A DNA stretch of 64,000 bases. Source: JAJDAT01 sp964570665 (GTDB lineage: Bacteria; Nitrospinota; Nitrospinia; Nitrospinales; JAJDAT01). The translations under genes were made by a program, and so were the position numbers. The stretch covers positions 124,001 through 188,000 of the forward strand of contig CAZMZH010000005.1 in assembly GCA_964570665.1 (NCBI GenBank). Direction: 5' to 3'. The notes below the pieces were generated by a model. It was not told where the DNA came from and ran no database searches. It saw only the letters and a program-made list of their open reading frames with translations. Of the stretch, positions 46,783-55,129 are shown one piece after another. Every line of letters begins with the position of its first letter. Position 1 is the first letter of the stretch.

Positions 46783-48816
46783 ATGTCAGTTATAAAAGAA
46801 TACTTTGGCGAAAATGGCCGCGCTATCGATTTGATGGATTCGTTTGAATTCCGTCCCCAACAAATCGATATGGGGGAAGCTGTTGAACGGGCTTTTAACG
46901 ATGGTAGCCATTTGATGGTCGAGGCGGGTACTGGAACTGGAAAAAGTCTCGCCTACTTAGTTCCTGCCGCCGTATGGGCAGCTAAGTACAATAAAAAAGT
47001 TATCATTTCAACGTATACAAAAACGCTGCAACAACAAATCCTCAATAAAGATATTCCTTTTATGCGCGAAGCTCTTGGGTTGCCATTCCGATACGCTCTT
47101 TGTGTTGGATACGGAAATTATTTGTCGCTCCGACGCATGGGGCGCGCCGCCCAGACTGAAATGTTTACTGAATCGAAGGAAAATCGGCAACGCCAGGAAA
47201 TTTTTAATTGGTCAGAGACAACTCGCACCGGAGATCGAATGGAATTGCCTTTCGAAGTAATGGCAAGCGTTTGGGAAGATATGGGGCGACAAAAAGAACT
47301 TTGTATGGGTAAAAAATGTCCAACGTATAGAGATTGTTTTTATTTTAAAGCCCGTAAAAAATGGTTCGGATCTCATCTACTTGTAGTCAACCATCATTTA
47401 TTTTTTGCTAACATTGCCAGTGGCGGCGGTGTATTGCCCCATTACGACGCAGTAATTTTTGACGAAGCTCAAAATATTGAAGAAGCCGCTTCGCAGTTTC
47501 TTGGGTTAGATTTATCAAACTCTGGAATTGGCTTTTTTCTGGATCGACTGTATAACCCACGGACTCAAAAAGGAGTTCTTACCCGATTAGAATCCGGTTC
47601 CACAAGCGACACACTAGCGCGACGAGTAGTTCGAGTCCAAGAAGCCGCGCATTCTTTTTTTAGCGAGATATTTGAAACTTACGGATTCCGCAACCGATCG
47701 ATTAGATTTTATGAACCTCCGCCAATAGAAAATCATCTTTTTTTACCTCTAAAAGATTTGGAAGATTCGTTAAAATCATTGGCGGAAACATTACAATCAG
47801 AAGAAGACCGGCTAGAAGTTTCGGCTGCGGCTACTCGATGTTCAGAGTTTAGCCAGGCATTACAATTTTTTCTTCACCAAAGTCTAGATGAATTTGTTTA
47901 CTGGCTGGAAATTTCGCAATTACGGCGGGGCAGCAAAGCCGTTTTACGCGGGGTTCCCATCGACGTAAGCGGCGAATTAAAACGACAGGTTTTTGATAAA
48001 ACCGACACGGTCGTCATGACCTCCGCAACTCTTTCCGCAAATGGTAAATTCGATTATTCAAAAAGCCGCTTGGGTTGCAAACCTAAAGAAGAATTGATTT
48101 TGGATTCGCCATTTGATTACCCCAATCAATCGCTTTTATATATTCCTAAGGATTTGCCAGAGCCTTCCGAAGAAACCGAAAAATATATCCCTGCCATTTC
48201 GCGAAGAATTTGGGACCTCATTTTTGCTTCTGGAGGTCGTACTTTCGTTTTGTTCACAAGTTACGATGCTCTAAACCGAGTTTATAAAGAAATTGAAGAT
48301 ATTTCATCCAAATTTCCTTTGATTAAACAAGGAGAAATGCCCGCCGCAAAAATGATAGAAGAGTTTAAAAAAACACCATCTGTAATATTAGCTACCAACT
48401 CCTTTTGGCAGGGTGTTGATATTCCAGGAGAAGCTTTACAAAGCGTAATCATCACTAAATTACCTTTTGACGTTCCAACAGATCCAATTACTGAAGCCCG
48501 AATGGAAAGCTTTCGGAAACAAAATAAAAACCCTTTCCGCTACTACCAATTACCTCGCGCAATTATTCAATTAAAACAGGGATTTGGAAGACTTATCAGG
48601 AAACAAACCGATATTGGAGTCGCCTCCATTTTGGACGCTCGACTAATCAATCGGAGTTATGGCAAACAATTTGTGGAATCTCTTCCAGACAGTAAAAGAA
48701 CGGACGATTTGGAAACTGTTAAAGATTTTTTTAAAAAAAATGGTATAGAAGAAGAGAAGGCTCTCCCCTCCTTTGGCCTTAAAGCACAAATTGTGGACTT
48801 AGATTCGAGAAGATAG
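46783..48816 (+). CDS. dinG: ATP-dependent helicase, DinG/XPD family
   Basis: A 677-residue 5'-3' DNA helicase. Walker A is GTGTGKS (49-55), the Walker B box is FDEAQN, and QGFGRLIRKQTD is motif VI. The four cysteines of the iron-sulfur domain are present at Cys107, Cys174, Cys179 and Cys185, so it should hold a 4Fe-4S cluster. SATLSANGKF is motif III-like. The role in DNA damage or R-loop repair is known from the family. The ribosome site is weak. It lies downstream of the PhnE-like gene without close coupling. Confidence 0.9.
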   Translation: MSVIKEYFGENGRAIDLMDSFEFRPQQIDMGEAVERAFNDGSHLMVEAGTGTGKSLAYLVPAAVWAAKYNKKVIISTYTKTLQQQILNKDIPFMREALGLPFRYALCVGYGNYLSLRRMGRAAQTEMFTESKENRQRQEIFNWSETTRTGDRMELPFEVMASVWEDMGRQKELCMGKKCPTYRDCFYFKARKKWFGSHLLVVNHHLFFANIASGGGVLPHYDAVIFDEAQNIEEAASQFLGLDLSNSGIGFFLDRLYNPRTQKGVLTRLESGSTSDTLARRVVRVQEAAHSFFSEIFETYGFRNRSIRFYEPPPIENHLFLPLKDLEDSLKSLAETLQSEEDRLEVSAAATRCSEFSQALQFFLHQSLDEFVYWLEISQLRRGSKAVLRGVPIDVSGELKRQVFDKTDTVVMTSATLSANGKFDYSKSRLGCKPKEELILDSPFDYPNQSLLYIPKDLPEPSEETEKYIPAISRRIWDLIFASGGRTFVLFTSYDALNRVYKEIEDISSKFPLIKQGEMPAAKMIEEFKKTPSVILATNSFWQGVDIPGEALQSVIITKLPFDVPTDPITEARMESFRKQNKNPFRYYQLPRAIIQLKQGFGRLIRKQTDIGVASILDARLINRSYGKQFVESLPDSKRTDDLETVKDFFKKNGIEEEKALPSFGLKAQIVDLDSRR

Positions 48817-48837
48817 CTTCATAAATTCCATAAAATC

Positions 48838-49722
48838 TTATCCAACCAAAGAATCATAAATCCTTTTTGTCATTGGAGGTTTATCCATCGCACAACGAAA
48901 ACCCACATCAATTTTGTAAGACCGAGGGTTCATTTTTTCACGATAGGCAACTCGGGACTTTAAAGAAACAATTTTCATATATTCTTTTTTTGGGAAATGC
49001 CCTACCCCAAAATATGACAATCCTCTGACCACAGTATACTTTTTCCCATAATCTTTTGATTTAAACTCATTCTCAGGGTATGGCAAATAGTAATCCCATA
49101 CCCATTCCCACGCGTTGCCAATCATGTCGTGAACGCCAAATGGACTCACTCCTTTTTTATAACTTCCAACTGCCTTCAATCCTTGTCCTCGCTTTTTTTT
49201 GTTGGATTGGCTTATATTTGCGGCCGATGGGTCAAAGCTATCCCCCCAAGGATAGATCAATCCGTTTGGGCCACGAGCGGCTTTTTCCCATTCTTTTTCT
49301 GTAGGAAGACGTTTACCAGCCCATTGAGCATAAGCTGCCGCTTGAAAGAAAGAAATTCCCGTTATGGGATAATTACCTTTTCCCTCGGAGTATTTAGAAC
49401 CTTTCCAAAACTTTGGCGGCTTACAATCTGTCGCTTGGCAAAAAATATAATAATCTTTATTGGAAACCTCATATTTATCGATATAAAAACCAGGTAAACT
49501 AACTTGTCTTTGGGGGAATTCATCTGCAAACCATGGTTTTTCTAGTCCCATTGCCAATGCATGCCCTTCTTTATCTATCCGGTCTTCTCCCATTACAAAA
49601 TAACCTCCCGGAATTAAAACCATACCTTTTGGAACCGTATCAAATAAACACCCGCTGAGGCCAACGACCCCAAAAAGTAAAACTAGCGACCTAAGACAAT
49701 TCATAATATATTGGCTAACCAT
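48838..49722 (-). CDS. FGE-sulfatase-domain lipoprotein, probably non-catalytic
   Basis: A 294-residue lipoprotein (lipobox GLSGC in the first 25 residues) with a formylglycine-generating-enzyme-type domain: VLIPGGYFVMGED, YEVSNKDYYIF, QWAGKRLPTEKEWEKAARG, IGNAWEWVWDYY and the final DVGFRCA. The two catalytic cysteines of true FGEs (CYRYRC region) are absent, so it likely acts as a structural or binding domain. It resembles the N-terminal half of the FGE-CcdA fusion at 58.7 kb. The ATG at 49722 has GGAAG upstream and its start codon overlaps that of the divergent ParB-like gene. Confidence 0.8.
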   Translation of the reverse strand: MVSQYIMNCLRSLVLLFGVVGLSGCLFDTVPKGMVLIPGGYFVMGEDRIDKEGHALAMGLEKPWFADEFPQRQVSLPGFYIDKYEVSNKDYYIFCQATDCKPPKFWKGSKYSEGKGNYPITGISFFQAAAYAQWAGKRLPTEKEWEKAARGPNGLIYPWGDSFDPSAANISQSNKKKRGQGLKAVGSYKKGVSPFGVHDMIGNAWEWVWDYYLPYPENEFKSKDYGKKYTVVRGLSYFGVGHFPKKEYMKIVSLKSRVAYREKMNPRSYKIDVGFRCAMDKPPMTKRIYDSLVG

Positions 49723-50704
49723 GGTTAGATTTCTTCCAAAAAACATTCAGTCAGTTCGGGTTGCTCAAATCTCAAATGACAACCTGACACTGTTCACTCA
49801 TAGTTACGATTTTTCAGCTTTAATCCAATCTGTTAAAGAAATTGGAATTGCCAATCCCCTTATTCTAAAACCATTGGTTAACGACAAATTCCAAATCGTT
49901 TGCGGTCACAGAAGAACTCACACAGCAAGGCAGTTAGATTTAGAAAATATTCCAGCATGGATTATTTCTGAAAATTCATCGAATACCGAACTCATTCGTC
50001 TAAATATAATAGAAAACAACCGAACTTACGACGATATTGAACGCGGAAGTATCATTTCAAAGCTAATTAAATTTAAAACTCCGGAAAGCTCTATTATAAA
50101 AGAGTATATGCCAATGATCGGGTTAGAAAAAAGTAAAAACTTATTTGACCAATACGTGAGTTCAGCCCAATTAGAGGAAGGTTTACAGGAAATTTTTCAC
50201 GAATTGAGAATTCCCATTCGGGTATATAGCGCTTGCTTTTCCTGGGAACCAGATAGTCAAAAAACTATTAAAGACATACTGGTTAAACTAAGAACGGGAA
50301 CCAATAAAACTCGTTTTTTGTTGGAAACAGTCAGTGAAATAGCACATCAAGAAGCTAAACCTCCGGAAGAGGTTTTATCCGATAAGCAAATTTCAAAAAT
50401 CTTAGAATCTGGGGAAACCGCGGGTATAATTTTCGATAAAATTCAGAAGTTTCTTTTTCAAAGACGCTTTCCAGAATTAGATCGGCTTAAAACAAATGTA
50501 ATTTTAACTAGAGATAAATTAAAGCTCAGAGATCAAATAAAAATTAAAACTTCCGAAAACTTTGAAAATGGAGAAATCCGTCTAGAAATTAAATTTTCCA
50601 CATTAGAAGAAATTATCAGTTACTCAAATAATCTAGCCGAAGTTGCGCAGTCTGAAGAAATGAAGGCATTGATTAATCTATTTAAATCAATGGAACGGAC
50701 TTAA
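49721..50704 (+). CDS. ParB/Spo0J-like nuclease-domain protein
   Basis: A 327-residue protein whose N-terminus matches the ParB CTP-binding domain: LIQSVKEIGIANPLILKP, the VCGHRRTHTARQL arginine motif (GHRR, residues 62-65) and the LIRLNIIENN segment. A helical centre (about 100-200) could be the DNA-binding part. The C-terminal 100 residues are charged and unlike known ParB dimer domains. There is no parA next to it, so it may not be the chromosome partition protein. It starts within the CCATGG shared with the divergent lipoprotein gene and is followed by the structured RNA-like region. No Shine-Dalgarno is visible. Confidence 0.8.
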   Translation: MVRFLPKNIQSVRVAQISNDNLTLFTHSYDFSALIQSVKEIGIANPLILKPLVNDKFQIVCGHRRTHTARQLDLENIPAWIISENSSNTELIRLNIIENNRTYDDIERGSIISKLIKFKTPESSIIKEYMPMIGLEKSKNLFDQYVSSAQLEEGLQEIFHELRIPIRVYSACFSWEPDSQKTIKDILVKLRTGTNKTRFLLETVSEIAHQEAKPPEEVLSDKQISKILESGETAGIIFDKIQKFLFQRRFPELDRLKTNVILTRDKLKLRDQIKIKTSENFENGEIRLEIKFSTLEEIISYSNNLAEVAQSEEMKALINLFKSMERT

Positions 50705-50780
50705 TACTCTTTCGACCTAAGGCTTCCAATCACAATAGAATTGACTGGCGTAATCAATCGTTTAAAAAACTAAAATAGTT

Positions 50781-51052
50781 AGAAGGAGCCGCCAGGAAGG
50801 AACAACCTGGCGGGTCATGAAAAATACGCTCATCAATAACGCCGATTGGAATGACTTAAGCCGAAAGAGAAAAACGGAGATTTCGGTCGACGCTTTAAAC
50901 TTTTGGAGATAATGAAAGGTATTTAAGAGTGGATCGCTTCCGGGAAAAGGTTTCCGTTTTACCCGCGGTTCCCCGAAGCAAGGGACTTACAAAAAGAGGT
51001 ATTTTTCGTGGTAACCCGCCAAGCCATATTCTTTCTCTTAATAATACCTTTT
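50781..51052 (+). ncRNA. candidate structured RNA (strand uncertain)
   Basis: Hairpin 1 is CCGCCAGG (50789-50796) with CCTGGCGG (50806-50813) and loop AAGGAACAA. Hairpin 2 pairs CCGAAA (50861-50866) with TTTCGG. A long-range stem pairs AAAGGTATT and TAAGAG (50915-50929) with CTCTTA and AATACCTTT (51035-51051), enclosing about 105 nt. Inside, GCTTC-GGGAA pairs with TTCCC-GAAGC around one mismatch. Nine GGA trinucleotides occur in 50785-50985, some in loops. It is not a recognisable tmRNA, RNase P RNA, SRP RNA or 6S RNA. A strong promoter was not identified. Confidence 0.4.
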
Positions 51053-51266
51053 AAGTGTCCGAAAAAATCAGGCACCTAAAATTCCTGCACCAAGACACGT
51101 TCTCCAATCAGTATCTTGTGTAATGAGAGCAAAAATACCACTATATGTTGTATCTTGTCAACTGTATTTTCACAGAACCCGCACTATAAAAATAACTCTC
51201 GAAATATCAATGCCTTATAAGGCTAAAAATATTGTTTTTTTGAAAAATTGTTCTCATATACACAAC

Positions 51267-51298
51267 ATATTGATAATAATTTTTATTATTATCAATAT
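51267..51298. repeat. AT-only inverted repeat
   Basis: Two 14-bp arms (ATATTGATAATAAT and complement) around TTTT. It is followed on the plus strand by AAGGAGGG (51300-51307) with no start codon at a usable distance. It could be a weak terminator or a relic. Confidence 0.5.
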
Positions 51299-51431
51299 CA
51301 AGGAGGGTTTAGAAAAAAATCCAAAAAGAAACATTGAAAACAAAAAGAAGGGAAATTTAATATAATTTAATTAAATTATAAAGACTCACAGAGTGATTTT
51401 AGTAGGAAGAATTGATCAGAAAAATTTGAGG

Positions 51432-52484
51432 CTAAAGTTTATTTTCACTACATTCAACATAACATTCAACAAATTGAAATTGATTTCTCCCTTGATCTTT
51501 TGCCTTATATAAGGCGTCGTCTGCAGCTCCAAGAAAATCATCATAAGTAATTTTTGGTAATGGCTTTCCGCAAGCAGCCCCTAAACTAGCTGTAACATAA
51601 GGACTTACTGAGTTTTCCGAATGGTCAATCCTAAGGTTTTCAATACATTGATTTACCTGTTCGGCAACAGCCTTAACGCCAGAGGGTGGCGTAGAAGGCA
51701 AAATAATAACAAATTCTTCTCCTCCATAACGAGCCGCCAAATCTGCTGGCCGACGTAGGCATTGAGCCAAGGCAGCCGCAACTTGTTTTAAGCAAGCATC
51801 GCCAGCCTGATGTCCATAAGTATCGTTATATTTTTTAAAATAATCGATATCGAGCATAATCAAGCCCAGATAATCGTTTTCTCTAGTGGCCCGATTCCAC
51901 TCTACTTTCAAAGAGTTAGAAAACCCTCTCCTGTTAGTAATATTAGTGAGGGGATCAATAATACAAAGTTTTTCTAGATGCTCAGTTCTAGCGACTAATT
52001 GTTCCTGGTAGAGCCTCAACTCTTTTTCAATCTTATCTCGTTCTAATAAATCACTTTGTAATCTATTATTTATTACTATCAGATCATTGGTTCTTTTAAC
52101 AACCTTTCGCCGTATTTCCAATTTCTCAAAACAACCACGAACTCTAGAAATCAAATCCTTTTCGTCGATTGGTCGAAAAAAATAATCGGAAGCGCCGAGT
52201 TGAAGAGCTCGAATAATCGTTTCCATAGAGGAACTTGATGCTAATAATAAAACCATAGACTCGTGATTCAATAACTTAATTTCTTTTAAATTATTAAGTT
52301 CTTCTTCTTCGCCATTATCTAAATCAAGGATTGCTAACTGAGCATCGCCTTTAGCTAAACAACCTAGTAATTCTTCTTGTTTATCTACAAAAGTAATAGA
52401 AAACCTCTCTTTTTCAAATAAAGGTTTAAGTTTTTCAGCTATTTCTTTTTCGGCTTTGTAAACGACAATGGAGTAAAAATCCAT
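51432..52484 (-). CDS. response regulator with GGDEF domain (diguanylate cyclase)
   Basis: A 350-residue protein with a receiver domain (1-120; acceptor aspartate in LAILDLDNGE, residue 54 or 56; Arg-Pro in place of the usual Lys-Pro motif, RPID), a coiled-coil linker (about 125-170) and a GGDEF domain. The catalytic loop is YGGEEF (254-258) and the inhibitory RxxD (RPAD, 245-248) lies five residues before it, so it should make and be product-inhibited by cyclic di-GMP. I started at the ATG at 52484 (MDFYSI). The longer frame adds 23 unrelated residues. No partner kinase is adjacent. Confidence 0.9.
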   Translation of the reverse strand: MDFYSIVVYKAEKEIAEKLKPLFEKERFSITFVDKQEELLGCLAKGDAQLAILDLDNGEEEELNNLKEIKLLNHESMVLLLASSSSMETIIRALQLGASDYFFRPIDEKDLISRVRGCFEKLEIRRKVVKRTNDLIVINNRLQSDLLERDKIEKELRLYQEQLVARTEHLEKLCIIDPLTNITNRRGFSNSLKVEWNRATRENDYLGLIMLDIDYFKKYNDTYGHQAGDACLKQVAAALAQCLRRPADLAARYGGEEFVIILPSTPPSGVKAVAEQVNQCIENLRIDHSENSVSPYVTASLGAACGKPLPKITYDDFLGAADDALYKAKDQGRNQFQFVECYVECSENKL

Positions 52485-52642
52485 AAAACATTCCCCAAAA
52501 GGATATTTTTGAAATGATTTAGTTAATACGGATAGAAGTTTTGAATCTAACAAAAATGGATTTTAGCAAAAACAAGAAAAGCTTAAAAGGTAGGCAGGTA
52601 ATATTTAACCTGATTGTAACAAAAGGGAACTAGCTTAAAAAA

Positions 52643-52719
52643 TGGCGGGGCCGACGAGACTCGAACTCGCGACCTCTGGCGTGACAGGCCAGCGTTCTAA
52701 CCAACTGAACTACGACCCC
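52643..52719 (-). tRNA. tRNA-Asp (GTC)
   Basis: A 77-nt cloverleaf. The acceptor stem is GGGGTCG/CGGCCCC with discriminator G and encoded CCA. The anticodon loop CTGTCAC is closed by CTGGC/GCCAG, giving anticodon GTC. The T-arm is GCGAG-TTCGAGT-CTCGT. It is followed by a T run. Confidence 0.97.
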
Positions 52720-52741
52720 GCATTAATTTAGGAAATGTCCC

Positions 52742-52817
52742 TGGTAGGCGGAACAGGGATCGAACCTGTGACCCCCGGCTTGTAAGGCCGGTGCTCTCCC
52801 AGCTGAGCTATCCGCCC
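52742..52817 (-). tRNA. tRNA-Val (TAC)
   Basis: A 76-nt cloverleaf with encoded CCA. The anticodon loop CTTACAA is closed by CCGGC/GCCGG, giving anticodon TAC. Acceptor GGGCGGA pairs with TCCGCCT, with a G1-U72 wobble at the end, which is unusual. It is 22 bp upstream of tRNA-Asp, probably on one transcript from the promoter at 52858-52887. Confidence 0.96.
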
Positions 52818-52857
52818 ACAATGACTTATTCATTATCGCAATCACAATGAGGTGAGG

Positions 52858-52887
52858 AGTATATAAACCGGCTCCCATCCTTGTCAA
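52858..52887 (-). promoter_or_regulatory. promoter of the tRNA-Val/tRNA-Asp unit
   Basis: Minus-strand TTGACA (52887-52882) with a 16-bp spacer to TATATA (52865-52860), or 18 bp to TATACT (52863-52858), about 40 bp before the tRNA-Val 5' end. Confidence 0.75.
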
Positions 52888-52895
52888 GTTATTTT

Positions 52896-52938
52896 ATCTA
52901 AAACATTTATCAATACGGTATTGATAAATATTTTAGAT
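52896..52938. repeat. 43-bp near-perfect palindrome
   Basis: Two 21-bp arms around one central G with a single mismatch. The core is ATTTATCAATAC and its complement. It lies 9 bp from the -35 box of the tRNA promoter and about 60 bp from the pilZ promoter. Confidence 0.85.
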
Positions 52939-52999
52939 TGAAAGGATAAAAACATCAGTCGATTCATTGTCCGAGTTGCTTCTTATCCGACATAATTTA

Positions 53000-53028
53000 T
53001 TGACAGGTTACGCCACTATCTATAATAT
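53000..53028 (+). promoter_or_regulatory. promoter of the PilZ gene
   Basis: TTGACA (53000-53005), then TATAAT at 15 bp or TAATAT at 17 bp, about 75 bp upstream of the PilZ-domain gene. Confidence 0.65.
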
Positions 53029-53101
53029 TAGAATTAAGTTTGGCGGTAGCCTAACTAACTGATTTTTACGCATTTTCCAGGAAAAAACTTTTTTCGATTT
53101 T

Positions 53102-53563
53102 ATGGTATTTATGAAATCTAAAATCCTGGAAGATTTAAAAAAGTTAGATAAAAATCAATTGCTCCAATTGCGAGAAGATTTAGACCAACTAATTAAAGAA
53201 AAAGGAAGCGTTGAAACAGGGCCTGAAAAACGAAAGAATAAAAGAGTCCCATTAAATTTGGCCGCAACTTGCGAAGTTGAGAGAGAAAAACAATTTTTTG
53301 AGTTGCAACACAAAATAAGAATCTTAGATCTTTCCGCTAAAGGGTTACGCTTTAAATCTGAAGACCCCTTATTAAAAGACGATTTACTATCTGTTTTTTT
53401 TCGCTCTCCCTCTAATGGGGTTGAAAAAAAAATAGATTGCAAAATCACTAGAGTTACCGAAATAAATGAAAGTGGAAATAAAAAATTCCATATTGCCGCA
53501 AGAGGGGTTAATAAAGAGGAGGTCCGTCGATATAAAGAGTGGTTAAGTAAAAGAGGTCAATAA
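53102..53563 (+). CDS. PilZ domain protein (cyclic di-GMP receptor)
   Basis: A 153-residue protein. A helical N-terminus (1-45) precedes a PilZ domain with both cyclic di-GMP binding elements: the RKNKRVPL arginine motif (about 55-62) and DLSAKGLRF (about 82-90, the D/N-x-S-x-x-G motif). It should bind cyclic di-GMP and act as a small effector. The diguanylate cyclase gene lies 600 bp away on the other strand beyond the tRNAs. The start could be either of two in-frame ATGs (MVFMKSK) three codons apart. Confidence 0.85.
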   Translation: MVFMKSKILEDLKKLDKNQLLQLREDLDQLIKEKGSVETGPEKRKNKRVPLNLAATCEVEREKQFFELQHKIRILDLSAKGLRFKSEDPLLKDDLLSVFFRSPSNGVEKKIDCKITRVTEINESGNKKFHIAARGVNKEEVRRYKEWLSKRGQ

Positions 53564-53692
53564 GAAAAAAATTTCAGCTTTTTTCTTAAAATGACAGATT
53601 AATTTAGCTTCCATTAAAGTATAGCTCCAAAACCGAAATAGATTTTTTTCTTTTCGTAACCCAGTTTCTTCTCCATATTCCAACCGCCTCCT

Positions 53693-55129
53693 ATGTTTTC
53701 ACGCCATGTATTAACCCAACTGGTCGAATTAACCGCAAACGTTACTAATGCATTCACTGTGGCATTATTCGTTGCCGATTTAGATCAAAAAAAACTTATC
53801 TTGAAAGAATCCCTTTCATTAAGCCTTCAACTGCGGAAAAATGCCGAATTAAATTTTGGGCAAGGCTTAATAGGTCAGGTAGCTATTTCCGGTAAACCAG
53901 TCTTAGAAGAAAATTTCCAAGAAAACAGTTTAGATTTAGGTATTTATAGTCAGAAAGAAGACCTAAAAGGTTTCCTTGCTATACCCATTTTTTACGACAA
54001 ACTTGTTGGAGTATTAGCCGTAGATAGTAAAGAAAGCTATCATTTTTCTACACGCTCGCAAAAAATAGTAACTGGTTTCGCCGATCAGATGGCTTGGCAC
54101 CTTCATCAGGAAAAGCTTTTTACCGAAAATTCCGAAGACAATCTTTTTCCGTATAAAGAAGTCATTGCATATAGTCAATCCATTGCCGATTCACTGCACC
54201 CGGCGGCAATGGCAGAACAAATGGTTCAAATTCCTCCTTCAATTTTAGAGTACGATTCCATGGCTGTTGTATGGCTTGACGATGAACAAACTATGGGGAA
54301 AGTAGTTCACAGCGTAGGTTGGGGAGAAGACCTAAATCATTGGGAAGTATTCCCCGGTAGGGGAGTAGCTGGATCAGCTCTCAAAAATGGCATGCCTCTT
54401 TTGATTCGAGATTTAGAGAAAAATAAATCCGTTCTATTCCGGGAAAAGGAAAAACTAAACCAGTTTCAATGCGCTATTGCCGCCCCTATTATGTTTAAAA
54501 ATCATTTGTTAGCGGTTTTGGTTTGCGCATCAAAAAACCCTGAAGGACTTACAAAAACTCACTTGGATCGACTAAATATGGTAGGTTCTTTTGTAGCCCC
54601 CGCTCTTTTTTACGCTCGGGAAAAGCGGCAATGGGATTACGATAAAAACCTGGATCAAGTTACGGGAATTCCGAACCACCGTTGCCTTGTAGCCTACCGA
54701 GAAAACATCGAAAAAGAAGTAATTCGCGGTCACAAACGAATTTTCTTTCTATCCGTTTACCTAAAGAACTTATTAACTCTTTATGAAACTCATGGCGTTG
54801 TTATTGGAGATCAATTACTAAAACAAGTGGTCTCCTTGCTTTCTAAAACAACCCCTTCTCCCAAGTTTTTATTTAAATATTCTGATACTTCGTTCTTGAT
54901 AATGGTTATGAAAATGAATCAAAGCGAAATAGAAAACTTGGAAACCCGTTTGAAGCAAGTATTTGAAAAAAACCCCTTTTTCGTTAATGGCGTATCGTTA
55001 AAGCTTGAAGCGGATTTAGGTCTTTCCATTTTTCCCGATGACGGGAGTAACCTCTGCGAATTGGCCGGTCTTTCCTGGGCGCGGTCTTCACAAAACTCAA
55101 CCGAATCTCATGCTGAAAAAACTATTTAG
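53693..55129 (+). CDS. GAF-GAF-degenerate GGDEF protein
   Basis: A 478-residue cytoplasmic protein with two GAF-type domains (about residues 1-150, AELNFGQGLIGQV, and 150-330, FPGRGVAGSAL) and a C-terminal GGDEF-fold domain (about 330-460). The GGDEF loop is replaced by YSDTSF (about residue 395), so it cannot be a standard cyclase and may only bind nucleotide or act as a scaffold. The N-terminus starts abruptly in a GAF fold. Its 3' end overlaps the mreB start by 20 bp, which suggests translational coupling and a role linked to cell shape. GAF ligand is unknown. Confidence 0.8.
   Translation: MFSRHVLTQLVELTANVTNAFTVALFVADLDQKKLILKESLSLSLQLRKNAELNFGQGLIGQVAISGKPVLEENFQENSLDLGIYSQKEDLKGFLAIPIFYDKLVGVLAVDSKESYHFSTRSQKIVTGFADQMAWHLHQEKLFTENSEDNLFPYKEVIAYSQSIADSLHPAAMAEQMVQIPPSILEYDSMAVVWLDDEQTMGKVVHSVGWGEDLNHWEVFPGRGVAGSALKNGMPLLIRDLEKNKSVLFREKEKLNQFQCAIAAPIMFKNHLLAVLVCASKNPEGLTKTHLDRLNMVGSFVAPALFYAREKRQWDYDKNLDQVTGIPNHRCLVAYRENIEKEVIRGHKRIFFLSVYLKNLLTLYETHGVVIGDQLLKQVVSLLSKTTPSPKFLFKYSDTSFLIMVMKMNQSEIENLETRLKQVFEKNPFFVNGVSLKLEADLGLSIFPDDGSNLCELAGLSWARSSQNSTESHAEKTI

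Larger units (their letters stand above)
50705..51431. other. 727-bp gene-free region with RNA-like structure
   Basis: The first 350 bp are unusually GC-rich for this genome and hold several hairpins (separate entry). The rest is AT-rich and contains a 14-bp-arm palindrome. A 80-codon frame at 51123-51365 is not convincing as a gene. Confidence 0.6.

Noticed and set aside
50781..50813. Resemblance of GGAAGGAA to the SRP RNA apical loop
   Set aside because: The element folds as a simple 8-bp stem with a 9-nt loop and lacks the SRP domain IV internal loops.
50915..51051. 6S RNA identity of the long-range stem
   Set aside because: The terminal stem fits, but the central bubble and apical stem of 6S RNA are not evident. 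Kept as an unclassified candidate.
51123..51365. 80-codon frame after the structured RNA region
   Set aside because: AT-driven composition, no ribosome site at the start and no recognisable protein features. It overlaps the AT-only palindrome.
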